This document shows positions 46,301 through 59,700 of a stretch of 64,000 bases of DNA, piece by piece. Source of the stretch: Marthasterias glacialis (lineage: Eukaryota > Echinodermata > Asteroidea > Forcipulatida > Asteriidae); NCBI GenBank assembly GCA_911728455.2, contig OU452222.1, positions 20,408,559-20,472,558 of the forward strand, given 5' to 3'. The notes under the pieces are model-generated. The model saw only the letters and a program-made list of their open reading frames with translations, did not search any database and was not told the DNA's origin. A program made the translations under genes and the position numbers. The stretch's first letter is position 1, and the number at the start of each line of letters is the position of its first letter.

Positions 46301-47721
46301 CGACCACCGGTTTAGCGTAGCGACACTCTACCAACTGAGCTATCCAGCCCTAATGTTGCAGTCTCCCTTGTGGTTTATTGCTTGATATTTAAAAATTCTA
46401 GGCATGTACAACACAGTTTGATGGTGGATAGGCATCGCTATGTTATCTGAAGTAATTTAAAAATGACAAACTTACCCCCTGCTATAAGCTGAGGGCTGTC
46501 ATCTATTCTACATAACGGTAAGACGATCTAGCAAATGTCTTGAAAAAATGACCCCAATACTTGAACTTGGTACAAAACCCTCAATGCATTACCGTAATAT
46601 TTTCATTTCATCACTCATGTTAATAATCCAACTTACTCTTTTTCGTTGTTGAGGGTTCTGATGGTTTGATTCTGCTCCTTGATCTTGGCTCCTAACTTTT
46701 CGTTGGCATCTCTGAAGGATAAAACAAAAGTAGAAATAAATAAAGTAAACAATTTATGCCTTATTTTTAACCAGGGCCTAATTTCATAAACTAGTTAAGC
46801 AGAAAATGGTGCCTAGTAAAATTTTCTGCTGAGCAGAAATTAGCAGGGAAACCAGTCACCAACAATATGCATTACATGGTCCTTTGGCTGGTAACCCGTT
46901 TCTTTTTAGCAAGATTTTTCTGCGCTAAGCAATTTTTTGTGCGCAACTGCTATATGAAATTGGGTCCTGGTTCTTCAACACACAGGACTCGCACCTCCGT
47001 CAAAGGGAATCTTTTTGTGAGTGTTTTCCAAGATGGAGTCTTATACTGGAATGGTCTTAAACAGTCAGTCAGTATCACATCCTTTTGTAACAAGCTAAAA
47101 CATATTACTGATTCATACACCACTTAATTTAAATTTTCTTAATACATCTTTATATTACTTCAAAATGTCCACCAGTGACATGTCCTTTGTCTTTGTATGG
47201 CCATATGTCAGTCTGCTTTGCTTATGGTAAACAGTTCAACTCAATTCAATTCAACATGGTTTATTAAACAATCACAAATGCTAGCTACAGCTGAACTGCA
47301 CCTGATTCATATTAAAACAGATTAAAAGGGAATGAGGAGAGATATTACACGTGAGGTTAAAATGTAACAAGAAAATATACAAAAGAATCTAAGAAATACA
47401 AGGGCACCACGGAAGATTAACATTTTAAAAAAGGTTCGCAAACTGACCATTCAGAAAAAAGTGCAATTCCAGACTTGAAAATGTATACATTTTAATAGCG
47501 TATACAGCAGCAAAAACACAAACCAAGACCAAGAATCTAACAACTCACTTTTGGCTTTGTACCCATGAGTTGACGTTAGACACGACCAATTCACTCTCGC
47601 TATGCAAACGGTCCCCATTGGCCCTGGCCTCCTCCAAGGATGTCCTCAGACGCTCGTTCTCCTTGCATCGCTCAAGATACTTCTGCTTGGTGTCGTTAGC
47701 CTCTTTCTGCAGTTTGTCGCT
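43385..47721 (-). CDS. C-terminal exons of the coiled-coil protein
   Basis: Six exons with non-heptad lengths and phases 2 or 0: 47721-47549, 46711-46637, 46040-45876, 45641-45413, 44633-44490, 43588-43385. The first four are still coiled coil (NEKLGAKIKEQNQTIRTLNN; HARLQANVSTVQQLNKQIQA). The fifth is polar and Gly/Ser-rich, so probably a flexible linker. The last has two tryptophans spaced in YWIQRVGDLSVQLQQSSEFW and ends SRSPRSPSPHK, a likely phosphorylation-rich tail. The change of exon style suggests that this end was not made by the 28-codon module. Confidence 0.88.
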
Positions 47722-50700
47722 CTGGTAACAAAAGAAAAATGTACATTTCAAACTAGCAGACAAATCAAATGGTTTCAGAAATGTGTTGAAGCTGCATTCG
47801 AGTTAACCCTAACCTCCTGAAATCATTTCAAAGCCTGATAGTCCTGCTCTCTCATTATGTCATTATGTCACTTAGCTTTCTCTCCCGGCGCCACTGCTCG
47901 TCTTCGGCTTTCAGTTTTTGTGCTTCTAGCTGGTTTTAATTTTGTACTTTCAATGTCTTCTTCCTCCATTAACTTAATCACCTCATCGATCCTCTGCCTG
48001 AACTTCTCCTGAAGTGAAGCCACCTCCACCTTCAAGACAACGATCTGCTCCTCCCTCATAGCAACCTCTTGAACACTGTAGCGATGCTTCTCATTGGCCT
48101 GGGTCAGCTTGTTGTTTAGCTCCTGGATGTGAGTCTCGTAGTTCCGTACCTCATGCTCGCTCTGGCGGTTCAGATCCTGCACTTTCTGAATCTCACTCCG
48201 GAGTTTTCGCATCTTGTCTTCATAGATTCCAACCTTTGTTTAAATTGAAAACAAAAACAAAAACTGTTATTCGTCTTAAGAGCATCCTCAAACATCTTTT
48301 ACAAAAGAGCACTTTAAAATTTGAAGCTTTGGTGAGAGGAAATAGTTAACTTGTGACAACCAAAGTCTCGTTGGAAGTGGTGGTGGTAATAAGAACCACT
48401 GCTGAGCAATGGGAGATTTTGGGACACTAGGTGGTAGCATATATACCAGGTATCTATGCACCTTTCTTTTACGTCGCATCCACAAGTTTTGCCAACCATG
48501 AATGGCAAAATTAGGGGCGGTCTTCACTGCAAAAAAGTTTATTATTCCACCAATAATGCAATAAAATTAATACCCAACTTACCGATAAATAAAATTTACT
48601 ATCCAAAACAAAAAGTGAATTTATACACTACTCCAAGCAGCTTGTTCATTGTTGTTTACACCACTGCAGCTATGGCCGCTGCACGCCCTGGCGACGCGAT
48701 AATAGCGCATCAGCCGTGCATGAGTACTGATCAGCATGGAGGATTCACAGTGCGCGTGTGATGACGCGCGCAAGCGGCGGCCATAGCTGTGGTGGTGTAA
48801 ACACACATGAACGAGCTGCTCGTTAATCTATACTTCATAAAAAAAAATTTTAATTTTTTAATAAAAAAGACAAATTTTTATCAAGCTAGTTTACACATTT
48901 TGCACTACTCACAAGGCCTTCCATACATAATGGTGGTCAATATTTGCAAAAAAAAAGAAAGGTCTACAGATTATCCTGGTAAGTCTGCTGCCATCTAGTG
49001 TCTCCATAAGGCAGAATGATTGATTGTGCTTCTTTAGTGGGAAGAAGGAAGAAACTAGTTTCTGGTGTTCGTTTGCTAATTCTTTGATCCATGGCTGATC
49101 TTGCAATGAGGCAGTAATATTAGGGGAAAATACAGGTGGGCACTGAAAGTAGCAAGGTCCATTTCCTCGTGTTTTAATGGCTATGCAAAGCACTGGGCCA
49201 CATCTCATGGAGCTGCTAAGCAGAAAATAATGCTTTTAGTGATTGTGTCTGCTAAGCAAAACTTGGCAGGTAACCAGTCACAAACAGCATATATAACATG
49301 GAATTTTGGCTGGTCAACTGTTTCTGCTGAGCAAAACCTTGCGTGCTTAGTAGATTTATGTTGGCCCATGGACTGACCTCTTCGGAGAGTGACTGATTCT
49401 GCTTATCAGCTCTTGATAGTTCACTTTGTAGTTTAGCAGCAAGTGTAGCCCTCTCCCCTAGCTGGTTCATGGCTTCCTTATGCTGCCCCTGTACCTCACT
49501 CAGCTGCACCCTCATATCACGGACCTGCTGTTGGTTCTCCATCAACTGATAAACAACCACAGGAATTACTATAACATTACAGCTTTTTACACCACAAGCT
49601 GAAGACCTAGGCCAAAACATGCAAACTAGAGAGATTTGTGGCAGCACCATGTACAATGCACATCGGTTGTATTGTTGCTATAAACTAGAGAGATTTGTGG
49701 TAGCACCATGTACACGACTTGTGGTGCTGCTGTATACTAGAGAGATTTGTGGTAGTACCATGCACAATGCACATCAGTTGTATTGCTGCTATAAACTAGA
49801 GAGATTTGTGGTAGCACCATGTACACGACTTGTGCTGCTGCTGTAAACTAGAGAGATTTGTGGTAGAACTATGTACATGAGTTGCAATGCCGATGTAAAC
49901 TAGAGAGAATTGTGGTAGAACCATGTACATGAGTTGTGGTGCTACTGCAATCCTCTGATTGCATTTCCATTGTGCAACATTACAAAAATTACAACAATTT
50001 AATACGGTAACTAAGACGTTCAAGATCAAGGCCATTTGAAACAGCTGTTACACACACACATTTTCCAGGTACAGACAAGTTCTGGTTAAACGTAAACAGC
50101 TAAAACGACTTATGATGTGAATTGGTTTTCTTAAATTCCCTGCAAATAAACTGCTAACGAAGATTCAATTCAGTTCAACAACACATTATTTCTACACTTG
50201 CATAAGAAACCGGATTGGTTGAAAAACAGAAAATAGTATACAGGCAAGTAAATACATTAACAGGTCTACACATCATAGTCACCGAAAAGGACAAAATAAA
50301 AACAGAGGGAGTTGAGTTTCGCCTTTAAAACAGCAGATTTCTTTCCTTCCTTGGTGTAGTTAAAACAATGATTACCGGTATTACAAGGTGTAATTGTTTC
50401 ACCATATACATGTATTTCACTCTGTGCATTTAAATGGGTCCATCTAAATTGAAACTGTAAATCTGCAGATTCACCGATACATTGTGTGCCAGAACCATGA
50501 TGTTTTCTCTATGTCTCTATGTCTATAAAAAGTTTATTATTTGTGTTTTACCCGTACACCCATGTATGTTAAGGACCGTATACTCAGTACTTTCCCGAGC
50601 TCTGTGAAATAAAGAGTTTCCTTTTTTATTACTCGACTAACTCTCACCTCAGAATGAGCACTTCGATACTCCTCCTGACTTCTCTCCAGATCGGCCTGCA

Positions 50701-53700
50701 GCCGAGTCAGCGTCTCCTCATAACGAGAGACGGACTGAGCATGACGTTGATTCTGCTGCTCAGACGTCTCAAGGTTCATGCGAACGACGTGGAGTTGGCG
50801 CTCCCGCTCACTGAGGTCCTCGTTCAGACTGCGGAGTTTGGACTGTACGGAGGCTAGCTCCTCCTCCAGAGTGGTGATCTGGTTATCCTTCTCAAAAATC
50901 TGGGAAGTCAAAAAGAGAATCAGTCGAGATATCTAATGGTTCAGACACTTGTGTTTATTAATCTAAATTCTAGTCTGGTAAGGGAAACAAAAGTCTGGCC
51001 ACTTGTGTGCATAATTAGAATTAATATTCATAATGCATTTTGGTGACAGGGAACACAACAAATATGGAGGCAGAATAAAAAAAAAAGTTCATGGTATATG
51101 ACGTTGATACAGAGTTTCTGTAAATCTGACACTAAACAAACTTAAAAGGGAAATTTTAAGTAAGCCATACCAGTGAGTCCGATTCTTTCATCTGTGCTTT
51201 GAAGGCTTCTGCATCTTCCTCCAGCTCACCCAACTGGACTTTGTACTCCTGAAGCTGTTTGCTTGCATCATTATACCGCTGTCTCTCTGCTTGTAACTCC
51301 TCCCTCTGATCCTGCAGCTCACTGCTCTGCTCTGAAAGCTGTAACCAAACAAAACAGACAAAAAGTCAAATATTATTGATTAATTAATTCTAGTTGTCAA
51401 GCCAAGGATTCTCAGAAAGCAAACTTAATCACTATACTAGCCAAGAACCCATAGAGAAAAGACATGTTTTAGATGTGGGAGGAAAACCCCAGAGATTTAT
51501 TCCCGGGAAACCCACTCAAACAGGTAAGAACTGAAACTCAATCCACATAGTGTCCCTGTCTGGATTCGAACTAGGGTCCTAGAGGTAAGGAAAGATACCA
51601 CAAGGGCATATGTGAGTACAGTTGTGCGTTGGTTCTCTCCTGTGCCGCAGTCGAGTCCTTCGCAATTCAGCTTCGAAGCTGCCAGTAAGGATGATTAGCC
51701 TCCCAAATTATTATTATTATTATTATAATATTATGCAAAGTTTTAAATGGTCTATTTCCTTAAATCTCAACAGAAAATACAAACCTGCTCATGCGCTGCC
51801 TTCAACTGCACTTCCGCCTCCTTGACTCGTTCGTTCAACATCCCCGCCTCATTCTTCCATCTCTCAAGCTCCCTTGAGGTTTCCTCCAGCTCTCCCCTCG
51901 ATCCTTCTAAATCCCTCTGAAGTCCCTCCATCATGCTCTGCTGTTCCTCTGCCTCTTCTTCCAGGAGTTGGACCTGGTCCCGTGCTGCTCGTAGCTCAGC
52001 CTGGAGGCGTCGGTTGAGCTGCTCGTGACGGACGACCTCGGTGACGCGGTTGCTGAGCTGCTCTTGGGTGGACTGAAGGCTGCTTTCCATTAAGTTTAGC
52101 TTTTCTTCATGATGTGCTAGCTGTAAATGTTTGTACGAGGAAACGGAGATCACTTTTGGAGCACTTTATTGGGTTAGAGCTATCCTTGGCCTGATTTTAC
52201 AGAGCTGCTTAAGCTGAAAGTATTTCTTAATAGAGAAAAACTGGTGTTTTGACTGGTAATTATGTTTTGGTTAGTAAAACTGTTTTGTGCTTAGCTTACT
52301 TTATTTCTGTTCTTTTTACAGGAGTCTTAAGTAGCAGAAATTTTCCTATCAATTGGCATATGTGTGATTTATTTATAACATACAGTTTGTTTTTTCCAGA
52401 GGGGATAGCAATTTTTATCGGTGTTACAAAAAATTACTCTTATTTATTTCACTTCAAATGAGGTAACGACAAATAAAAATGTCTTGTGATCCTGCTGAGG
52501 GTGTAACGAAACTTGATCCAATACCTCTTGAGCGGCATCTCTATACTGCTGTCTGGCCTCAACAAGGTCTTCTTTCAGTTGCCTACCCTCCCCCTGGAGA
52601 TTAGAGTTCTCATTCTGCATCTGTCTCTCTCTGGCTTGCAGTTGGTGAATTTCCTCATGTAGGCTGTGAACTGCAGTTTCCAGTCGTTCAATCTGTGTGC
52701 ATAGTAGTTGCATTTTGGGAAATCAGTCAAAAACAGTGTAGTTAATACAGAATGGCTGGTAACCTGTCTCTGCCTTGTGTATGGCCAGCAAATTTGTGTG
52801 CTGGCCAGTTTTGTCCCTGGTGGGTAACTCTCTGCCAATGACACTTCTTCTTTTGGCTTTAGTAAAAGGCACTGATATTTTATCTTTGAGAGGCAAGGCC
52901 ATTTTCATTTTGCACTTCCATTAGAAAATCTTAAAGTCTATGGGACACTTTTGAGGGGGCACAAAGGCCAAGACCAGGGCAACAGAGGTCATAGTCTCCG
53001 TGTAATTCCAGACCAGGCTGTTTTAGCTCTCGCCGTCATATGCAAGACCAGGGTCTTTGGAAATTAATTTAGTTTAAAAAGTTGTTTTAAATTTGCCAGA
53101 TAGAATTAAAAAGGAAAAACAAGTTTGAAAATGCATGTTTTTGCTTAAAAAAGTTGTGAACCCCCCCCCCCAAAAAAAAAATAAATAAATAAAATAGATA
53201 AATAAATAAATAAAAATATAGTAACTCATTAATGAAATTCAAGTTTAATGATAGATTTCTTAACAACTTTAGGAATAGAAATCATTTATCTCAAGTCATT
53301 TTAAAATAATACTGTTTGTAAAAATGGCTAGCTCCAAGTTTACCTCATCAACTTTCATCTTTATGTTATCTTTGGCAGAGGATAACTCAGCATCTTTCTT
53401 GGTGATGACTTCTCTCTTCTTCTCCAGCTCCTGGGCCAAGACCTTCGCAGACCTCTTGGCTTCAGACAGGCTAGACTCAAGCTGCTTCTGCTGATCCTCA
53501 AACTTCAAGACCTGACAAGAGTCAAGACATTTATAAGGGTTTGACATCAGATACACCAGAGAAATAAGGGGCTTTTTCTAAACCTAATGTGACCCTTAGT
53601 TGGTTTTGAGTCGAGTTGTAGTAAAACCGTGTTACATTTGGACCGTGACACTAATTTCCCAATTTCAAAGAGTGGATGCAATCATTACCTCATTTGAGTT

Positions 53701-56700
53701 GTTTGTGGTACATTGTGTACCTGAAGCTGATAACAGGATTGGAACTGGCCCCTCGTCACCAGGCCTGCTAGGTGGTCTTGCAGTTAAGAAATCTGATCTA
53801 GAATGAAGGAGGGGGTCAGGGCGGGGGAGGGGGGGGGGAGATTGGGGTTATTTTTTCCATAAAATCAGACTAATTTTATCTTACCTCTGTTTTGTGTTTC
53901 TGGCTATTGGATGCCAGACTTAGCTGCTGCTGTTTTACAACCTTCTCTGCATCCTGGTGTTGCTTTCCCACCTCCTCAAGATGTCTTCTTGTGTCCTCTA
54001 GGTCAGAGGTCATATCTTCAAGCCGCCCTCTCAGATCAACCAAGTTCCTCTCCTTGCCAGAGAGGGCACTCTCCAACTGGCGAATGTTGACTTGAAGTTC
54101 TTGTGTGTTTTCATCTCTTTCATTAACCTAGTATTAGATACAGACATTATCTTCGTAACAGTTACAAGCAACAAAACACTTAGATCAGTAAGATCCACAA
54201 AGAAAAAAAAATAAAATAGGAAAACAAATTAATGATAAGTACCACCAGCAAAAAGTATTATGCGTAAACAAGAACAAAAACAGGTTGGGTTTGAAAACAT
54301 CAGAAAACAAGATAAGTGGGGGCAGGGGCTACGAAAGTGAAATACACCTTTAGCCCCCTTGCACTGACGTCATACTCGGCTACTGTCTGCCCATTGCTCT
54401 GCCATTTTGGGAGTCAAATTGCATGTAAAACTAATGGAGTACATCTCATCTTGCGCGCAAACCCTAAATAATACCCATTGCACAGTAACACACAGGAAAT
54501 CAGACTTCCCACATGGCACAACCAAGATTAATCGTAGGCGTGATGACGTCAGGTGACTTGGGTCAACAGATCCACAACAATCACAAGCTACGTACTTCTT
54601 CGATGGTGTGTCTATGTTCCTCCTTGTAAGATTTAAGATCAGCTTGAAGCTTGTGAGCTTGTTCCTGGAACTGTGCTGACTGTAGGTTAATAAGAAAGAA
54701 ACTGTTTCTTTGGCCAGGTCACAATGGCAGTAAAAAATAAAATAAGGGGGAAACTTGATATAAACAAAATGATGACCAAATTGAAAAACAACATACCCAT
54801 AACTCACATTGATGTAATTTTCCAGAATACTTCCATGAATTTGCATTTTCGTCTTCCTTCCAAATTTTCCATGCAATCAAATGAGGCCTGAAGTTAGCAA
54901 AAACTGCTTCATCTCATTTATTCACACAGTCGAGACAGAAAGAGTGTTAATTTTCTCAAAGAAATAATCGCAAGCTAAACATTTAGAGATCACAATGTGG
55001 CTAATACCAGTGCCTCCATAGCAACCTTGTAAAGTAAAAATAAAAAATTTTTTTTTTTTTTTTGATGCTGATTAATTTGGCAAAAGGGGTGAAGTGGAGT
55101 TCTTTTTGACAATTATCTATGTTCCCCATGATAACACACTATCTATTATTCTCAAAATGAAAAAAAAATACTGACATTTTCATAAGAATAAATGTGTTGG
55201 AAGTCTGAATTTATGACCACGCTTGTACAAAACCCTTCGTCTTTGACGAGTTTAACATAATACCTGTTGTTGTTTTTCCAGCAGCTTTTCTTTCAAGTTC
55301 TCGATGTTATCTTCACTATTCTCAAGTCTCTCCTTGGTGGTCCTCAGTTCCCCCTGAGTCTTGTCCAGCTCCTTGGTCAGGGTGTCTATCACCTTCTCTG
55401 CCTTCTCGGCGTGGTCTGTCTTGTCGTTCAGCTGCAGCTCTAAGTCGGTGACGGACCGCCGTAGCTTCTCCGCTGTGTCATCCCTCTCTTTGATCTTTAG
55501 GCAAAAAAACAAATCATTCATTTGAATTGTTCTGTTCTATATCAACAATCAAATAAACGATGATGCAGTGAAAAAAAAGGGTAAAAGAGGTGAAAAAAAA
55601 AAGGTAAAAGAGGTGAAAAAAAAGAACAATTCTTCAAAATCTTGATGCAGCAAAGAAATCCTGTAACAGTTTTGTGTGAGCAAAAACCTTTTATCACCAA
55701 GGAATTCATCACACAACACACCTATTTGAAACTCCACACATGTCAAATCTAGTTAAAACCATCCCGGACTTCAGGGAAAGCAAAATGGCAAATCTGGTGA
55801 TATGTCGCTCCTGCTAATTAGTGTAATTACGAAACAGTAACGTATTAGGTTCTGAAACTTGCTGAAAGTGTAAACACTAATAAGCACATCAATAATTTGT
55901 AAAAAATCTGATTTCACAAATTTTGTGAATTTTGACCGATACGAAGGTTCGTGGTGTAACCGACAAAACAAAGGTGTTGGACAAAACTAAAACTAATCGT
56001 ACATGAAACTTCTACGAGCTGTTTCCTAACCTTGCTCTGACATTCGGAGACTTGTTTCTCCAGGCCCCTTATCGTCATGGTAGAGCTTGTATCAGCTCTC
56101 TGAAGCTGCTCCATACTCTGACTGTACCTCTCCTTGTAGCTGCCTAGCTCTGTATTCACTTCCTGTATGACGTACTGTGCATGCTGGAGCTGATCCTCCA
56201 GCTTGGCGATGTCTTGTCTGGCCCGGCTGTAGGAATCCTCTTGATGCTCAAGGGCTCGATTCAATTGCTCGATCTGGATGAAAATATCAAATTTGTCTTT
56301 TTGTGATTTTAAAAAAGTAAAAGAGGAAACTGCACAGTGCACAAAGCTTAACTCAGCATTTTTCAGCTTTCTGACAAAAAAAGGCAAAGGAAAAAAGAAG
56401 AAGGAAAAAAACCCCACAAAAACGAAGCCCCCCCCAGATTTCATGCCGCTGCTTTTAATGGTTTGATTTGCTAACGGTCCTCTTTCTACCCTTTCAGGAC
56501 AAACTCAGATTTTCTTCATTAGCTTTGTCAAGGGAGAGTGGTTTTTAATGTTTTCTATGTTAGCATAGGTGCATAAATGTTCTGCCTAGTTCAGCTCATT
56601 TTCGCTAAGCGAGATTTTGCTGGCTACACACATTTTTGGGCTTAGAATGTTTGACGAAATTGATCCCTGGGCTCAACTTCACAAAGAGTTGAGATTGATC

Positions 56701-59700
56701 TTAGTTGCAAATCAATCTTTGCTGCTAGACAAAGTTTGATGTAACAATACAAATCATTATGGCAATGCCGACAACTCGTCTTAAGATGAATCTTAGTGCT
56801 TTGAGAAATTCAGCCCTGGTTCCCCTCCTTACCCTCTCTGCAGCATTTTTATGCAGCTGTTGGGTGTTTGCCAGGTCCCCTTTCAGACCCTCGATGGTCA
56901 CCTTATACTGATGAGCCAAAGCATCGCTCTTATCCAGCTCGGACTGTACATCCTCTAGTTCATGCTTCAGGTCGTTGACCTGCATGGAATAGCTGCGGAC
57001 TTCATCAGTATGGAGCTGTTTGGCTGCTTGGATGGAAGTTTGCTGCTGGCCGATCTCCGACAGGCGAGTTTGACTCTGTAGAAGATATTTCATAAAAGAC
57101 ATTGTAACCATTAGAAACACAATTTAAAAGGCATACTAAATGACTAAACAAATTTGGAACTGACACCCGTGAAAGTCTGAGAAGCGGCCATCTTTAAAGG
57201 CTTCATATTCAGTTTTAGATGTGGGAGGAAAACACAGAATGAGGAAAACCCATGCAATCAGGTAGGGACTGAAAACCCAATCCACATGCAAGGCTCCAGT
57301 CTGAGGTGGGATTTGAACCAGGGTCCACATAGGTGAAAGGCAGGGAAAGAAACCACTGAGCCAGCCTGATCAAGTAATTTTCTAATCTAAATACCCACTT
57401 GTTTGACAACTAAAACAGTAAAAAGTTGGCACCACCTCCTGACTAGGGTTGTCCATCTACGTTTATTTTTTTAACAGTTAAACAAAACTTGTGACTTCCG
57501 GTTTACCGTTTAACCTTTTATACCGATTCCAATCCAAAATGAGAAACATCACAATCCTACTCCGTACAAATGATTCTGTCTGAAAAGCTGCAATCTTCAT
57601 AGAAAGTATTTAAATCCTTTCCTTTTCTGAGCTTTTCTTTTTTTTTTAAAGACTTTTTTTTTTTAAGACCAACTTTTAAGTGGGCTTTTTATTTATTTCT
57701 TTATTTATTTTTTTTAACAAAAAAATGGGAGGGGGGCCTTGATTAAAAAATAATGACAATCATACCTCCATTCTGGCAACTTGATTCTGTTCCTGCAGCT
57801 GCTGCATCAGCTTCTCATCCGACGCAATCTGTGTTTGGAAGATAAAAAAGCCATCACATCAACACCGTTAATTTCATGATATTTTTCAGTGCGAAATAAA
57901 AACTTCAGTCAAATTTGTTGCTATACAATAGTACAGTACTTCACCTTTCTTTCCCTTTGCGTCAGGTCATCTCTGAGGTCACGAACTTCGCCCTGGAGAC
58001 CCTTTACCTTTGACCTGGCTTCCTGCAGATCCTCCTCGAATGCTGCTAGCTGCATCATAAAGTCCATAAAAACTCATAAACAAATAATAAAAACTCTTTG
58101 TTTTCTTTCTAAACGGCAAACAGACCTAGAAATAGTGATTATACAGGATCAATTTGAATAAGAAACGGAAGAAATCTATAATAAACAGATGGAGCAGAAA
58201 ACACTTTTTGGCCTGTTCAATTAATCTGAACAAATTATCTTTAAACATAGTTATTTTATTGTTTCTTGATGTATAGTGCTTGAGATTTTAGTCCCTTATA
58301 AAGATTTGTAATCCTTCTGTTTTTTCTTAATATCTTTCTTCTATGCTAACTGCTTTATGGTTTATGCTTTAGATGTAAGGCACTATATCAGAATATTTAT
58401 TATTATTATTTTTATTATTATTGAAACAAGAAAGTTGTGTTCCATTTTTTCTCTCACTTTTTAGCCACAATGGACCCTGAATTATGAGCTATTTTGACCA
58501 GGCAATATGCATTATATGTTTATAAAAATATCTTCAGAGCCTAGACTTCCCACAGACTCAATCTGCAAACATGGTGTGGTACTGCATGATTTGTTTAAGT
58601 AATAATAATAATAATAATAATAATACGCAGTTCTTATATAGCGCTTTATCACACCTGATGGGCATCTCAAAGCTCTTAGTTCCTTTACATAGCACAATGT
58701 AATGGTTTACAAGGTGCTGTGGCGCAATCTGCAGCCGATCAAACCAGAACACCGGGGCGAACCCCTTCTGTTTGCGATAAGTGCTTTGGGTTCTTTTACG
58801 TGCATTACACAACACATGGGACCTACGGCTTTACGTCCCATCCGAAGGACGCAGCAATCATGGTTAAGTGTCTTGCTTAAGGACACAAGTGTCACGACCG
58901 GGACTCGAACCCCCACTCTGCTGATCAGAAACACCAGACCTTGAGTCCGGTGTTCTTTTCTTATATTATTATTTATTATTATTATTATTTAAGTATCAAC
59001 TCAAACAATGTGACATAGTCGATGGCCATTTTGGAAACCACAGCTTTTTTGAAGTCGTTCCGAAAGGGTCGTTTTCAAGATGACCAACGGATCCAAAGCT
59101 GGAGCCAAAGCCAGCACCTAAGCTAAAGCCGAGGTTTGGACAAGAGCCAATAATCAAATCACAATATATAAAGATGGACCCACAGACCTCTTCCAAGGAT
59201 CCCTGGTACTGCTGCTGAGCGGTGTCCAGGTCAGCCTGTAGCCTCAGTATAGTCTGGTCCCTGCTCCCAACCTCTCGCTGGCACGTCCTGTGTTTCTCCT
59301 GGACGATAGCTAGATCAAGTTCCTGCTGCTGGGAGCGTTCTGCGAGCCGGAGCAGCTCCCCGGCGTCATGCTCTGCCTGCTTCTGCAGCTTGGTACTCTC
59401 TGCTCGCACACGATCCAAAAGATCTTCCAGTTTCATAACCTTTGTGGGGGGTTTCATGAGGGAAAATTTACTTAATTTAATTGATAATTATCAGTAAAAC
59501 AATTTTTGCCTCCCCTTATGGTGATCCCCTTCCTGCAGTTTCACAGATTGTATTGTAACCCAAGCATTATCAATGGCTATACAACAGTATTATGGTTGTA
59601 TGACTTCCAACTGGTGCCCCCAGAACAAACTTATTGACAAAAAATAGGGCTAGATAGTTCAGTTGGTAGAGCCCGTGAATCATGGGGATGCAGGTTCAAA

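Noticed and set aside
46262-46354. Functional tRNA gene
   Set aside because: A and B boxes are good but the acceptor stem does not pair and a SINE body follows.
47868-48212. Coiled-coil exon reading through to a stop as the true C-terminus
   Set aside because: The frame past 47982 loses coiled-coil character (PARSTKTESRRR), a GAG/GTGATT donor gives an exon of exactly 84 codons, and further coiled-coil exons follow in phase.
49622-49945. CRISPR array
   Set aside because: Direct repeats without unique spacers of constant length, inside an intron of an animal gene.
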